From Bacteroidia bacterium (GTDB taxonomy: Bacteria; Bacteroidota; Bacteroidia; Bacteroidales; Paludibacteraceae), in contig SAAO01000001.1 of NCBI GenBank assembly GCA_009929375.1, positions 1-64,000 of the forward strand: 64,000 nt of DNA. The letters run 5' to 3'. Every line of letters starts with the position of its first letter. Position 1 is the stretch's first letter. Of the stretch, positions 53,894-64,000 are shown in pieces. The position numbers and the translations under genes are program-made. The notes below the pieces were generated by a model. It had not been told where the DNA came from. It did no database searches and was given only the letters and a program-made list of their open reading frames with translations.

Positions 53894-56194
53894 ATGGCAA
53901 AACTCACTAAAGAAGATGCTCTTTTGTATCACTCACAGGGCAAACCCGGAAAAATTGAAGTAAACCCCACAAAACCATACAGTTCGCAGCGCGACTTGTC
54001 ACTGGCTTACTCTCCCGGTGTAGCCGAACCTTGTCTCGAAATCGAAAAAGACCCGAATGCAGCTTACGAATATACAGCCAAAGGAAATCTGGTGGCTGTG
54101 ATTTCGAACGGAACAGCGGTACTGGGGCTGGGCGATATTGGTGCTATGGCCGGAAAACCTGTGATGGAAGGTAAAGGACTCCTTTTTAAAATTTTTGCAG
54201 GTATTGATGTATTCGACATTGAGGTAAATCAGAAAGATCCCGAAAAATTCATTGAAGTAGTAAAAGCCATTGCTCCTACTTTCGGGGGCATTAATCTCGA
54301 AGACATTAAAGCTCCTGAATGTTTTGAAATCGAGGAACGACTAAAAGCCGAACTCGACATTCCTATCATGCACGACGACCAGCACGGAACTGCAATTATT
54401 TCGTCGGCTGGTTTACTGAACGCGCTTGAAATTACAGGTAAAAAAATTGAAGATGTAAAAATAGTCGTAAACGGAGCCGGTGCTGCAGCAAATTCATGTA
54501 CCCAGCTTTACATGCTTCTCGGTGCTAAAAAAGAAAACATTGTAATGGTGGATTCAAAAGGTGTGATCAACACCAAACGTACCGACCTGAACGATCGTAA
54601 AAAACCTTTTGCCACTTCGCGTGACATTACTACTTTGGCCGAAGCAGTCGAAGGTTCTGATGTTTTTCTGGGATTATCGGTTGCAGGCGTATTGAGCAAG
54701 GAAATGGTAAAAAGCATGAACCGGAATCCGATTGTTTTTGCTTTGGCCAATCCAAATCCCGAAATTTCGTATGAGGATGCTATGTCGGCCCGAGAAGATA
54801 TCATTTTTGCTACCGGACGTTCCGACCATCCTAATCAAATCAACAATGTACTTGGTTTCCCATATATTTTCAGAGGAGCACTCGATGTGCGCGCAACCTG
54901 TATCAACGAGGAAATGAAGGTAGCCGCAGTTCGTGCCATTGCAGAGCTTACTAAAAAAGCAGTTCCCGATGTGGTAAATGCTGCCTACGGACTGAAAAGG
55001 CTGACATTCGGACGCGACTATATAATTCCAAAACCACTCGACCCACGTTTATTAACAATCGTAGCACCAGCTGTAGCACGTGCTGCCATGGAATCGGGTG
55101 TAGCGCGTAAACAGATTACAAACTGGGATGCTTACAACAACAAATTGCACGAAATGATGGGTCATGACAATAAAATGCTCCGTCGTTTTTACGAAACTGC
55201 CAAAGCCAACCCGAAACGTGTGGTTTTTTCTGAATCGAATCACATCAACATGATCAAAGCTGCTGAAGCAGCATTGGCCGAAGGAATCTGCTTCCCTGTT
55301 TTATTGGGTAATGAAGAAAAAATCGGAAGTATTGCAGCCGAAAACCACATTGACCTCACAGGTATTGAGATTATCAATTTGCGTCACGACCGCGAAGAAA
55401 ACCGCCGTATAAAATTTGCTAAAATACTCGCTGAAAAACGTAAACGCGATGGTATGACTTTCGACGAAGCATACGAAAGGATGTACGAGCGTAACTATTT
55501 TGGAATGATGCTGGTGGAAACAGGTGAAGCCGATGCCCTGATTACAGGCGTTTACACCAAATATACCGATTCGATAGTGGCTGCCAAAGAAGTTATTGGT
55601 ATTCGTGATGGACTGAAACACATTGGTGCAATGCACATTATGAATACAAAAAAGGGAACTTTCTTCCTTTCCGATACACTTTTCAACCGCCATCCCGACA
55701 CTGAAACGCTGATTGATATTGCCAAGCTTACACACAATACCGTAAAGTTTTTCAATCATGAACCGGTAATGGCCATGCTCTCATACTCAAACTTTGGTTC
55801 GGACAAAGAAGGAAGTCCTGCAAGTGTGCATAAAGTTGTGGACACACTTCACAACTCTTATCCTGAAATGATTGTTGACGGTGAAATGCAGGTTAATTTT
55901 GCATTGAACAAAGAACTTCGTGACAAAAAATTCCCATTCTCGAAACTTGCCGGAAAAGATGTAAATACACTTGTTTTCCCGAATCTGAGTTCAGCCAATA
56001 CAGCCTACAAAATGCTGCTTGAAATGGGATTAGCCGAAACAATCGGACCAATCCAAATGGGACTAAAAAAACCTATTCATATTCTGGACGTGGAAAGTTC
56101 GGTACGCGACATTGTCAACATGACTGCTATCGCTGTGCTCGATGCTATGGTTCAGGAACAAATTGACTGGAATAAAAAATTACAGGAAGTTTAA
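53894..56194 (+). CDS. maeB: NADP-dependent malic enzyme with phosphotransacetylase-like domain
   Basis: A protein of 766 residues in the MaeB layout. The N-terminal malic enzyme part (about 1-430) has [22 protein letters not shown] and the Rossmann motif [11 protein letters not shown]. The C-terminal part (about 435-766) is phosphotransacetylase-like ([32 protein letters not shown]) and is regulatory in known MaeB proteins, not usually catalytic. It converts malate to pyruvate and CO2 while reducing NADP. Confidence 0.95.
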   Translation: MAKLTKEDALLYHSQGKPGKIEVNPTKPYSSQRDLSLAYSPGVAEPCLEIEKDPNAAYEYTAKGNLVAVISNGTAVLGLGDIGAMAGKPVMEGKGLLFKIFAGIDVFDIEVNQKDPEKFIEVVKAIAPTFGGINLEDIKAPECFEIEERLKAELDIPIMHDDQHGTAIISSAGLLNALEITGKKIEDVKIVVNGAGAAANSCTQLYMLLGAKKENIVMVDSKGVINTKRTDLNDRKKPFATSRDITTLAEAVEGSDVFLGLSVAGVLSKEMVKSMNRNPIVFALANPNPEISYEDAMSAREDIIFATGRSDHPNQINNVLGFPYIFRGALDVRATCINEEMKVAAVRAIAELTKKAVPDVVNAAYGLKRLTFGRDYIIPKPLDPRLLTIVAPAVARAAMESGVARKQITNWDAYNNKLHEMMGHDNKMLRRFYETAKANPKRVVFSESNHINMIKAAEAALAEGICFPVLLGNEEKIGSIAAENHIDLTGIEIINLRHDREENRRIKFAKILAEKRKRDGMTFDEAYERMYERNYFGMMLVETGEADALITGVYTKYTDSIVAAKEVIGIRDGLKHIGAMHIMNTKKGTFFLSDTLFNRHPDTETLIDIAKLTHNTVKFFNHEPVMAMLSYSNFGSDKEGSPASVHKVVDTLHNSYPEMIVDGEMQVNFALNKELRDKKFPFSKLAGKDVNTLVFPNLSSANTAYKMLLEMGLAETIGPIQMGLKKPIHILDVESSVRDIVNMTAIAVLDAMVQEQIDWNKKLQEV

Positions 56195-56215
56195 AATAAC
56201 GCTCTAAAAATGTTG

Positions 56216-56251
56216 AACACCTCACTGAATCATGCGAATCAGTGAGGTGTT
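56216..56251. terminator. Hairpin between convergent maeB and yifB genes
   Basis: Perfect 13-base arms AACACCTCACTGA and its complement around a 10-base loop. No long T run follows, so termination strength is uncertain. Confidence 0.7.
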
Positions 56252-56278
56252 CTAATATTATAAAGGATAAATCAGTCT

Positions 56279-57817
56279 TTAGCCAGCCCAACCTTCACGA
56301 TCGAGGTTACGATAATTAATAGCTTCGGCAATATGATGCGAAAGCACATGTTCCGAATCATCGAGATCGGCTATCGTACGCGCTACTTTGATTATACGAT
56401 CGTAAGCACGGGCAGACAAATTAAGCCTTAACATCGCATTTTTCAACAACTCAGAGCCGGCTTTATCAATCACAGCAAATTCACGCATTTGTTTCGACGA
56501 CATTTGTGCATTGCAATACACACCATCAATATCGCGAAAACGCAATTCCTGAATTTGCCGCGCTTTCATAACCCTTTCACGCACCTTTTCACTACTTTCC
56601 GATTCTCTGAGTTCCGAAAGTTTTTCGAATGGCACAGGAATTATTTCGATATGAATATCAATTCTATCGAGCAAAGGACCTGAAATACGGCTCAGATATT
56701 TCTGTACCACGCCCGGAGCACAAACACAGTCGCGATCGGGATGATTGTAATAACCGCACGGACACGGGTTCATAGAAGCTACAAGCATAAAACTGGCCGG
56801 ATATTCGATGGCGAATTTGGCTCTTGAGATACAAATTTTACGGTCTTCGAGCGGTTGACGCATCACTTCGAGTACAGTTCGTTTAAATTCAGGAAGCTCA
56901 TCAAGAAAAAGCACACCATTGTGGGCGAGCGATATTTCACCGGGTTGAGGAAAAGTCCCGCCGCCGACCAAAGCGACATCCGAAATCGTATGATGAGGGC
57001 TTCGGAACGGACGTTGCGAAATAAGCGAAGTATTACTATCGATATTTCCGGCTACACTGTGAATTTTTGTGGTTTCCAGAGCTTCGTGCAAAGTGAGCGG
57101 AGGCAAAATAGTCGGAATTCGTTTCGCCAGCATCGACTTTCCGGCACCCGGAGGACCAACCATTATTATATTATGACCACCAGCTGCAGCTACTTCGAGC
57201 GCACGTTTTACATTTTCCTGACCTTTTACATCCGCAAAATCAATTTCAGAATAATTCAAATGGCTGAAAAATTCTTCACGAGTATTAACGACAGTAGGTT
57301 CCAGTTCTACACTTCCATTGAAAAAACCAATTACTTCTGTAATATTTTCAACGCCATACACTTCCAGATTATTGACTACTGCTGCCTCACGGGCATTTTG
57401 TTTGGGTAAAATAAAACCTTTGAAACCTTCTTCGCGGGCCTTTATGGCAATAGGCAAAACACCTTTGATTGGCTGCAGACCACCATCGAGCGACAATTCA
57501 CCCATGATGATATATTTTTCGAGCGCATCAGCAGGAATTTGCTCCGAACCAGCCATAATCGCAATTGCCAAAGGCAAATCGTATGCTGACCCTTCTTTGC
57601 GAATATCGGCAGGTGCCATATTAATCACAATTTGCTTGTGCGGAAATTTATATCCCGTGTACTGAAGCGCTGAAGTAATGCGCTGCTGACTTTCCTTTAC
57701 GGCATTGTCGGGCAAACCCACAAGCATAAAACGAATTCCGGTACTTACATTTACTTCAATAGTGATAGTGGTAGCATTTATGCCCTGCACAGCAGCTCCG
57801 TAAGATTTTACTAACAT
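56279..57817 (-). CDS. YifB/ComM family Mg-chelatase-like AAA ATPase
   Basis: A protein of 512 residues. The N-terminal Lon-S16-like domain (VNVSTGIRFMLVGLPDNAVKE) is followed by the Mg-chelatase AAA core: Walker A GPPGAGKS (221-228), Walker B GVLFLDELPEF, and the C4-type MNPCPCGYYNHP element. Family member ComM is a branch-migration helicase for integrating transformed DNA in naturally competent bacteria, and the gene is widespread elsewhere. Confidence 0.92.
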   Translation of the reverse strand: MLVKSYGAAVQGINATTITIEVNVSTGIRFMLVGLPDNAVKESQQRITSALQYTGYKFPHKQIVINMAPADIRKEGSAYDLPLAIAIMAGSEQIPADALEKYIIMGELSLDGGLQPIKGVLPIAIKAREEGFKGFILPKQNAREAAVVNNLEVYGVENITEVIGFFNGSVELEPTVVNTREEFFSHLNYSEIDFADVKGQENVKRALEVAAAGGHNIIMVGPPGAGKSMLAKRIPTILPPLTLHEALETTKIHSVAGNIDSNTSLISQRPFRSPHHTISDVALVGGGTFPQPGEISLAHNGVLFLDELPEFKRTVLEVMRQPLEDRKICISRAKFAIEYPASFMLVASMNPCPCGYYNHPDRDCVCAPGVVQKYLSRISGPLLDRIDIHIEIIPVPFEKLSELRESESSEKVRERVMKARQIQELRFRDIDGVYCNAQMSSKQMREFAVIDKAGSELLKNAMLRLNLSARAYDRIIKVARTIADLDDSEHVLSHHIAEAINYRNLDREGWAG

Positions 57818-57861
57818 AGATTTGAGGTTTTATAAAATATTGAATTTCTATTATTCCGAAA

Positions 57862-60312
57862 TCAAAAATACAACTTCGCTCCCAAAATCAATCCACGCGG
57901 GATATTCATCGACAGCGGATAACGTTTTCCGGTATCATCAGGTTGAAAAGTATATTCGGCCAGCTCCGTTCCAAAATCGTATAAATTATACATAAGCAAA
58001 GTCAGCTCAAAATTTTGCCCGCCTAGTTTTCCTGAATAGACAGTACGCAGATCGACATTAAAAAATGAATCTTCGCGGCTACCAAAATCTCCGTTATATG
58101 GATTTATGCCTTTTGTACGTTTTGCCCAAATTGCCATCTGATTATTTCCGGCGGCATCGGTCATCGTCATGGTTTCGAAATTAGCAAAAGGCTGACCGTC
58201 CTTAAACTTAGCTGTTACCGAAAAATTCAAATTCCTGTTCAACTTGTAAGCTGCATGGATTCTGGCCACATAAGCTCGTTCCTGATCGAGTCGCCCGATA
58301 AGTTTATAATTGATATTCGGATTAGCTGTACTTTCAGAATAAACTCCCAGATTATTGTGCAAAGGCCCATTACCCAAAGTGGAAATACCTGCCATAAGGT
58401 AGGAAGTCCACGAAAGCGAAAGCAAAAATTTTTCTGTAGTATAGCTGTATTTCACAACCGACGAAACATAATATGGCGAATTTGTCAGAAATCCCGATCC
58501 TTCAGCAGTTTTCATATACGCATCAGGATAATAATCAAGCACATAGTTTTTCACTCCGTTGTTCATAAAATAAATATCCTTATCGCCGTGATTTACAAAG
58601 TATCCGTACTCGCCTGCGGCTTTATCAAAACCTGTAGTCAGATTGTGATTATACTTCCGATAGGATTGCAAAAAAGAAATTGTATGACGCCCAAGCAAAA
58701 AATGAAACGGGATATCGAACACAAAATACGAAGGCTGTTTCAGCCCCGAAGCTACCGAGCGGTATTTTCCACCTGAAGTACTGAACAGATCAGACTTCTC
58801 GCCGGTCTGAAATTTCGAATCCTGATTTTGATCCTGCCAGTAATAAATCCCGGCATTCATATAATCGTCCGAAAGATAACGCAAATCGTCCGCATTATAG
58901 CTTATCCTATTTCGGGCCACGTTCATTTCGGTATAAAACCATGCTGCCGGACGAAACTGCAAACCTGCTTTTGCCTGCCAGTTAGGATTTACACGCGATT
59001 TATTTTTTATAATCATGGCATCGAAAGTCACATCAGCCTGCGCATTGAAATTTAATTTTGAAGATAAGGCTCTTTCAAAACTCAAGCCCAGTGTATTTTC
59101 CAATAAACCTGCTGCAAATGATTTTGCAGTCCAGTCGTACACATACAACGACCTGTAAGGTAGATTGACATTACGTGCAAAAACAGGGTTTGAAAACTGT
59201 TGACTTTCAGGATTGAATTGTAGCAAAGAATTATAACTATTGAAATACAATTTCAGATAATCTGAAAATTTTTTTTCGTAATTCAGGGCATGCGAAAATT
59301 CAAATCCGGCTCCATCGGGATACCATGGTTCGAAAGCCTCTCCATCCTGATCGATAATATTGCGACTGAAATTCAGATCAGCATGTTTCAGATGGTTGTA
59401 AGCAAATGTGAGTCCGGTGGTCAGTTGCGAATTTTCATGTTTTTTCGATCCGTAAACCGAAAACGCAAGTGCCTTATGCACAGCCGATTCAGCCTTCGAA
59501 TAATAAAGTTCATTGTAAAGATTGTCGCGACCCGAGATATTCAGAAGATAAGATGTTTTATCGAACAAACGACCCGATTTGAAAGGTAACTGTCCGGAAA
59601 GCTGCACTTTATAAAAATTTTCCGGATAAAACTCACTTATTCCTGTTTCGTCAAAATCGGTCAGCATTCGGGTACCAAAAGTAGCGTAAAGTTGTTGCTG
59701 ATAGTTTTTGCCATTTATTGGAAGTGCATAATTAAGAGTCAGCGTCCCTGCTCCTTTCATTTTATTGCGAAATTCGATCGGGCGGTAAAGACGCTCGGTT
59801 GCCGAAGGATGGTAAAGATTAATCAGGGCATTCGTTCCGGGCGAAATTCCACCAAGACCACCTACATTGTAACTGAGCGAAACCGCGTTTGGAATATAAT
59901 CGTCAGTTGTATATGAAACAGTAGAGTTCAGATAATCGACACTCAGACTTTGCGAATAAAGATCGGGAACAAAAAAAGTGGATCCTGAGAAAAAACGGCT
60001 ATCGAGTCTGAAACCATCAAGATAGTATTTATTCCATTTATGTGAATTTCCGGCAATAGAAAAAATCAACTGATCGGGTGCATTGAAACTTCCGGTTGTT
60101 TCAGACTGGTAAGTAATAAAATCGTTCAGATTATCGAAATAATGAACGGCATCGTTCAGCAAATATCGTTCGCGAAAGAATCCTGAATTAATTTTCTGCT
60201 GTCCGTTTACGGAAAGTGAGTCTGAAAAATGTTGAGCATAGGTCAGGTCATTTCCATACAAACAAATTAAAGCAATAACAATTAAAAACTTAAAGCTGAT
60301 AAAATTTTTCAT
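57862..60312 (-). CDS. TonB-dependent receptor-like outer membrane barrel
   Basis: About 816 residues from the ATG at 60312 (a TTG five codons upstream is weak). A signal peptide is present (FKFLIVIALICLYGNDLTYAQ). A plug-like region (VSLSYNVGGLGGISPG) is followed by many alternating-residue strands, and the last residues (PLSMNIPRGLILGAKLYF) form a typical barrel-end with terminal aromatic residue. There is no carboxypeptidase-like N-domain and no adjacent SusD gene, so the substrate is unknown. It could also be an orphan barrel without TonB dependence, since no clear TonB box is seen. Confidence 0.75.
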   Translation of the reverse strand: MKNFISFKFLIVIALICLYGNDLTYAQHFSDSLSVNGQQKINSGFFRERYLLNDAVHYFDNLNDFITYQSETTGSFNAPDQLIFSIAGNSHKWNKYYLDGFRLDSRFFSGSTFFVPDLYSQSLSVDYLNSTVSYTTDDYIPNAVSLSYNVGGLGGISPGTNALINLYHPSATERLYRPIEFRNKMKGAGTLTLNYALPINGKNYQQQLYATFGTRMLTDFDETGISEFYPENFYKVQLSGQLPFKSGRLFDKTSYLLNISGRDNLYNELYYSKAESAVHKALAFSVYGSKKHENSQLTTGLTFAYNHLKHADLNFSRNIIDQDGEAFEPWYPDGAGFEFSHALNYEKKFSDYLKLYFNSYNSLLQFNPESQQFSNPVFARNVNLPYRSLYVYDWTAKSFAAGLLENTLGLSFERALSSKLNFNAQADVTFDAMIIKNKSRVNPNWQAKAGLQFRPAAWFYTEMNVARNRISYNADDLRYLSDDYMNAGIYYWQDQNQDSKFQTGEKSDLFSTSGGKYRSVASGLKQPSYFVFDIPFHFLLGRHTISFLQSYRKYNHNLTTGFDKAAGEYGYFVNHGDKDIYFMNNGVKNYVLDYYPDAYMKTAEGSGFLTNSPYYVSSVVKYSYTTEKFLLSLSWTSYLMAGISTLGNGPLHNNLGVYSESTANPNINYKLIGRLDQERAYVARIHAAYKLNRNLNFSVTAKFKDGQPFANFETMTMTDAAGNNQMAIWAKRTKGINPYNGDFGSREDSFFNVDLRTVYSGKLGGQNFELTLLMYNLYDFGTELAEYTFQPDDTGKRYPLSMNIPRGLILGAKLYF

Positions 60313-60432
60313 AATCAAAAATAACAACTAAAATATCGTAGATTTACAAATCGAACTGTAAAAATAATAATTATATCCATTAATTGTAAAAAACGATTCA
60401 AAAAAAATTGACATATTCGGAAATTAAACAAA

Positions 60433-60466
60433 AAAAAGTCTGCCCCGTGTGATAGGCAGACTTTTT
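60433..60466 (-). terminator. Terminator of the peroxiredoxin gene
   Basis: Arms AAAAAGTCTGCC and GGCAGACTTTTT, 30 bases after the stop; the minus strand continues with T residues. Confidence 0.9.
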
Positions 60467-60495
60467 GAACAGAGATAATAAATTATTGAAATCTA

Positions 60496-61128
60496 TTATT
60501 TTTCAGAGAGATAACTTGAAATTCCTTCCTGAGTTGCTTTCAGGGCTTTGTCACCTTTTTTCCAGTTAGCGGGACAAACTTCACCATATTCTTCGGTAAA
60601 CTGAAGTGCATCGATCAGACGAATCACTTCTTCTACGCTACGTCCGAGTGGCATATCGTTCACTACCTGGTGACGAACAACACCTGATTTATCGATCAGG
60701 AACAGTCCGCGATAAGCTTTTGCATCACCTACAAACTGTACGTTTCCTTCTTCATCATACACTTCTTCACCAGCAAGCACATCATATGCTTTTGAAATCT
60801 GAAGAGTTTGGTCCGCTACGATTGGGTATTTTACACCCTGAATACCACCCTGATTTTGTGGAGTCTGAAGCCATTTCCAATGTGAGAATTCCGAGTCGGT
60901 TGAAGCACCTACTACAGCTACATTGCGCGATTCAAATTCCTGAATTTTATCCTGGAAAGCGATCAACTCTGTGGGACACACAAAAGTAAAATCGGCAGGA
61001 TAAAAGAAAAATACCACATATTTTTCACCTTCGTACTGTTTTAACGAAAAGTTTTCTACAATTTCTGATCCGTTTACCACTGCTTTGGTATTGAAAACCG
61101 GTGCTTGTTTTCCTACTAATACTGACAT
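60496..61128 (-). CDS. ahpC: Peroxiredoxin, AhpC type (2-Cys)
   Basis: A protein of 210 residues. Peroxidatic cysteine C51 is in ADFTFVCPTEL and the resolving cysteine C185 in GEVCPANW, giving a typical 2-Cys enzyme. It reduces hydrogen peroxide and organic hydroperoxides. AhpF, its usual reductase, is not next to it, so thioredoxin may serve instead. The gene has a full consensus promoter and terminator, so it is monocistronic. Confidence 0.95.
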   Translation of the reverse strand: MSVLVGKQAPVFNTKAVVNGSEIVENFSLKQYEGEKYVVFFFYPADFTFVCPTELIAFQDKIQEFESRNVAVVGASTDSEFSHWKWLQTPQNQGGIQGVKYPIVADQTLQISKAYDVLAGEEVYDEEGNVQFVGDAKAYRGLFLIDKSGVVRHQVVNDMPLGRSVEEVIRLIDALQFTEEYGEVCPANWKKGDKALKATQEGISSYLSEK

Positions 61129-61168
61129 ATTGATATTATTTTTTAATTGGTTTAATAATTTCGTAGTG

Positions 61169-61199
61169 CAAAAATACTTAGTATATTTTTGTAATCAAA
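61169..61199 (-). promoter_or_regulatory. Promoter of ahpC
   Basis: On the minus strand TTTG (61196-61199), 19 bases, then TATTTTTG (61169-61176): an exact match to the Bacteroidota pattern. The leader is about 35 bases. Confidence 0.82.
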
Positions 61200-61249
61200 A
61201 CATTTTCGGATAGAATTCATTTATCCTCAAATAAGCGATATCTATATAA

Positions 61250-61387
61250 TAGGTGACAGTTGATAATGGATAATGGATAGTTGACAGTTGACAATAGGAA
61301 ATGAAGTTTACTTGTTTACTTGTTTACTTGTCTCCTCATATCCTTATCTCCCAATCTCCTTGTCTCCTCGTCTCCTTGTCTTCTCGC
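61250..61387. repeat. Low-complexity region with ATAATGGATAATGG and pyrimidine-rich repeats
   Basis: GATAATGGATAATGG and GACAGTTGACAATAGG strings, then TTACTTGTTTACTTG and a CT-rich run (TCTCC/TTGTCTCC) up to the ispF stop. Similar GATAATTGATAATTG strings lie at 21990-22005, 32620-32650 and 61870-61915, so these are dispersed noncoding repeats. Confidence 0.6.
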
Positions 61388-61870
61388 TTACTTTCTGTAA
61401 ATCAAAACAGTTGCATATGCAGCCATTCCTTCTTTACGACCCACAAAACCAACTTTTTCAGAAGTTGTTGCTTTAATTGAAATCGTATTGGGACTTACCT
61501 GCATAACTCCGGCTAATGTTTCCTGCATTTTGGGAATATGCGGATTAAGTTTTGGCGCTTCGGCAGCAACGGTACAATCGGCATTTCCAAACTCGTAACC
61601 GGCATTTCGCAAAAGTTCCATTGTACGGACCAACAGAATTTTACTGTCGATATTTTTGTATTCACCCGCAGTATCGGGAAAATGATATCCAATATCGCGC
61701 AAAGCAGCGGCACCAAGTATGGCATCGCAAAGGGCATGAATCAATACATCGGCATCCGAATGACCTAAAAGGCCTTCAGTGTGCTCTATCTTCACACCAC
61801 CTAACCACAACTCACGATTGACTGCAAACACATGCACATCGTAACCAAAACCTACTCTGAAAGGAACCAT
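61388..61870 (-). CDS. ispF: 2-C-methyl-D-erythritol 2,4-cyclodiphosphate synthase
   Basis: A protein of 160 residues. The zinc ligands D11 and H13 (GFGYDVHVF) and H45 (DVLIHALCD) are present, as are GHSDADV and DIGYHFPDT. It forms the cyclic diphosphate intermediate of the MEP isoprenoid pathway. It is free-standing, not fused to IspD. Confidence 0.96.
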   Translation of the reverse strand: MVPFRVGFGYDVHVFAVNRELWLGGVKIEHTEGLLGHSDADVLIHALCDAILGAAALRDIGYHFPDTAGEYKNIDSKILLVRTMELLRNAGYEFGNADCTVAAEAPKLNPHIPKMQETLAGVMQVSPNTISIKATTSEKVGFVGRKEGMAAYATVLIYRK

Positions 61871-61994
61871 AACTAGTTAATTGATAATTGACAATAAATA
61901 ATTGATAATTAAAACGGCTAAATTACAAAAAAAACGGTTGTAATTCACTGTGGAATAACAACCGCTTAATGACTTATGTTTATTAAATAAGTTT

Positions 61995-63098
61995 TTATCT
62001 CATCATATTACGAATTCCAAACAGGTCGAACGATAGCGATAAACGCAAAGTCTGATCAAGTGGATTGGTTTGCGAAGTTGAAATTACATAACCGGCATCG
62101 ATCTGAAATACATTCAGTTTGAAACCCGCACCGGCAGTAAAGAACTGACGGTTTCCCTTGTATTGATTTTCGTGGAAATAACCTGCACGCACAAAAAACT
62201 GTTTGTTATATGCATATTCAGCACCTACTGACCACATAATTTCACGTAATTCTTCTTCAGCAGGAGCATCACCAAATGACATAAAAACACCTGAAAGCAT
62301 ACTTATTTTATTGAAATCGGTAGTTGCATCCGGTGTTGGAACAAGTAATTTATTCAAATCGGCACTGAACGAAATGCTTTGATAATCGTCGATAGGATAA
62401 AGGAATGAAGTACCAAAACGCATATTCGTAGGAATAAAACTACTGGTTACATTTTCGTCGTACGAAATTTTGGAACCAAGATTAGAGATATTCAAACCAA
62501 AAGCCAGATTACCGTCACCGGTATTGAGGCTTATCGGGCGACGATAATATCCGGCCACGTCAGCTGCAACCGACATTCCGGGGTACATATCCTGAGCAAA
62601 ACCATTACTTAAATCGGAATAAATAAAGCGCATTGCCACAGCAGCGGAGAAATATTCAGACAACAAACGCGAATATGCCACATCAAAGGCAAGTTCATTT
62701 GGCGTTGCAGTTGTCAGAAAACCTCCAAGTTGATCGGTGAGAGCGATATCACCCAAAGAGAAATAACGTAAAGATGCACTCAATGACTGACGATCATCAA
62801 ATTTGTAATATCCCGAAACATATGCCAGATCAATATCGTCGACCAACTGACGTAACCACGGAGTATATGAAAGCGATATACCAGCCTGACTTTCGAGGAA
62901 AACATATTTTGCAGGATTCCAGTATTGTGAAAATACGTCAGGCGAAGTAGCTGCACCAAGGTCACCCATACCACCGGCACGGGCATCAGGTGTGATCGAC
63001 AAAGAAGGTACTGCTGTAAAAATCGGATTAGGGTCGATTGCCTTTACAAACATGCTAACCGACATAAAGGCCATTAAAAATAAAAGACTTTTCTTCAT
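61995..63098 (-). CDS. porV: Type IX secretion system outer membrane protein PorV (LptO)
   Basis: About 367 residues from the ATG at 63098, which begins a signal peptide (MKKSLLFLMAFMSVSMFVKA); the frame is open ten codons further. The early motif PSLSITPDARAGGMGDLGAATSPDVFSQYWNP is the PorV/PorQ signature, and a beta-barrel ends in FDLFGIRNMMR. PorV shuttles T9SS cargo from the translocon to the sortase PorU on the surface. It lies directly after porU, as is normal. Confidence 0.9.
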   Translation of the reverse strand: MKKSLLFLMAFMSVSMFVKAIDPNPIFTAVPSLSITPDARAGGMGDLGAATSPDVFSQYWNPAKYVFLESQAGISLSYTPWLRQLVDDIDLAYVSGYYKFDDRQSLSASLRYFSLGDIALTDQLGGFLTTATPNELAFDVAYSRLLSEYFSAAVAMRFIYSDLSNGFAQDMYPGMSVAADVAGYYRRPISLNTGDGNLAFGLNISNLGSKISYDENVTSSFIPTNMRFGTSFLYPIDDYQSISFSADLNKLLVPTPDATTDFNKISMLSGVFMSFGDAPAEEELREIMWSVGAEYAYNKQFFVRAGYFHENQYKGNRQFFTAGAGFKLNVFQIDAGYVISTSQTNPLDQTLRLSLSFDLFGIRNMMR

Positions 63099-63179
63099 TA
63101 GAGATTTAATAAATTTTTTAGCTTGCAATATTACAACTTTTAAATGAGAGCTTAATGTAAATAACGAAAAATTTAAATT

Positions 63180-64000
63180 TTATTGTTCAACTATGAGCAT
63201 TTTAGATGTTTTCGAGTAAGTATCGCTATCTAAAGTGCTGATGGTGACACGATACAGATAAATTCCGGATTTCACACGTTTTCCGTCAGAAGAAACCACA
63301 TTCCATTCCACATCATCGGCATTTGCCTGTTCGAACGTCCATATTTTACGACCTGCAAGGTCAAAAATATCGACAACCGTTTTCAGAATTGTTTCAGGTC
63401 GATCGTGATCTACTTTTATACGTGTCACCGAGCTCACCGGATTTGGATAATTCGAAACGCCGAAAATATGCGGAGTTAAACCTTTCACCACTTCAAATTC
63501 GATTGTTTGTGTTGTGGAGTTGTTGAGCAAATCCCAGGCTCTGAACGACATAGTGTGTTTTCCCTCGGGAAGTTCGGGCAACTTGTATTTCACAGTACCT
63601 TCTTTAAATGTATTGGCAGCTGCTTCGAAATAATTGTTCAACACATAAGTCTGACGAGGATCATTGTCAACTGTAAGCAATAAATCGTGTCCGATTCCGG
63701 TTCCCACACGGTTAATTCCATTTTCATCTCTCAAATGCGCCATAAACACAGGCGTTTCGTTCACTTTATCGCCCGAAACAAAATTCACACTATTGAGATA
63801 GAGTTGCATTTCAGGACCTTCAGTTTCGTACACAATATCCGGATTGGTGCCACCCACTACAAAGTTTTCGAAATATCCCTGAGCTTCGTCACCGGTTTCG
63901 GAATCATTAGCATAGTAATTTATGCGTCCGGTTCCAAAATTATACTTGATATCTTTGGGTAACATAAAGCTGATTTCAAATTCCCCATCTTTTACAACAG
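63180..64000 (-). CDS. porU: Type IX secretion sortase PorU, C-terminal part
   Basis: The frame runs off the right edge: the last 35 bases continue it (VVKDGEFEISFMLPKDI), so the 261 residues after the first methionine are only the C-terminal portion of a larger protein. A T9SS-like C-terminal domain is recognisable (VSNYPNPVSSVTRIKVDH, VDIFDLAGRKIWTFE, GIYLYRVTI). The catalytic cysteine region is not included. PorU removes C-terminal signals from cargo and attaches them to lipopolysaccharide. An 81-base gap separates it from porV. Confidence 0.85.
   Translation of the reverse strand, partial: VVKDGEFEISFMLPKDIKYNFGTGRINYYANDSETGDEAQGYFENFVVGGTNPDIVYETEGPEMQLYLNSVNFVSGDKVNETPVFMAHLRDENGINRVGTGIGHDLLLTVDNDPRQTYVLNNYFEAAANTFKEGTVKYKLPELPEGKHTMSFRAWDLLNNSTTQTIEFEVVKGLTPHIFGVSNYPNPVSSVTRIKVDHDRPETILKTVVDIFDLAGRKIWTFEQANADDVEWNVVSSDGKRVKSGIYLYRVTISTLDSDTYSKTSKMLIVEQ

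Overview
The window looks like a chromosomal segment of a Bacteroidota bacterium, probably Bacteroidales-like. Several things point there: Bacteroidota-type promoters (TAnnTTTG at -7, some with TTG/TTTG about 19-20 bases upstream), a MurF-alanine racemase fusion, type IX secretion genes (PorV and the end of PorU), a two-component LptE/FecCD neighbourhood, and a type II-C CRISPR system whose 47-base repeat begins GTTGTGATTTGC. The core genes are moderate in GC. Two accessory stretches (about 1-12.4 kb and 22.0-32.6 kb) are visibly more AT-rich.

Region 1 (1-12400) is a type II-C CRISPR-Cas locus. It has an array of 46 full repeats plus one partial repeat, then cas2, cas1 and a 1423-residue cas9 on the minus strand, and a tracrRNA on the plus strand beside the cas9 start. 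The cas1-cas9 junction is split by about 2.4 kb of RAYT (REP-associated tyrosine transposase) material: one apparently intact RAYT, one truncated copy, one decayed copy, a DUF6155 gene and eight palindromes in three sequence families. A 42-bp noncoding tandem repeat lies beyond the tracrRNA.

Region 2 (12600-22000) holds a DUF6261-like gene, a broken ORF that starts like the DNA polymerase beta clamp, a CNNM/CorC-type membrane protein, a PiT phosphate transporter with a PhoU-like tail, endonuclease III and a secreted S9 peptidase.

Region 3 (21975-32623) is the most interesting part. It is an AT-rich island bounded by 89-bp direct repeats of the 3' end of the S9 peptidase gene (82/89 identical). 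It encodes, all on the plus strand, a double zinc-finger peptide, a DnaQ-like exonuclease, a SprT-like protease, an AAA+ ATPase, a PLD-family protein, a 32-residue ORF, two DUF262 (GmrSD-like) proteins, a second AAA+ ATPase and a WYL-domain regulator. It has the look of a DNA-targeting defence or DNA-protein repair island and I do not recognise it as a named system.

Region 4 (32600-64000) is mostly core metabolism and envelope: ferredoxin-NADP reductase flanked by two inverted copies of a 170-bp repeat, NAD synthetase, MscS, a sigma-54 activator, LptE, an iron/cobalamin-type ABC transporter, phosphoglucomutase, USP, MurF-Alr, a phosphoesterase, B12-dependent ribonucleotide reductase, RecF, YeiH, an M15 peptidase, malic enzyme, YifB/ComM, an outer-membrane barrel, a peroxiredoxin, IspF, PorV and PorU. 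No rRNA or tRNA gene was found.
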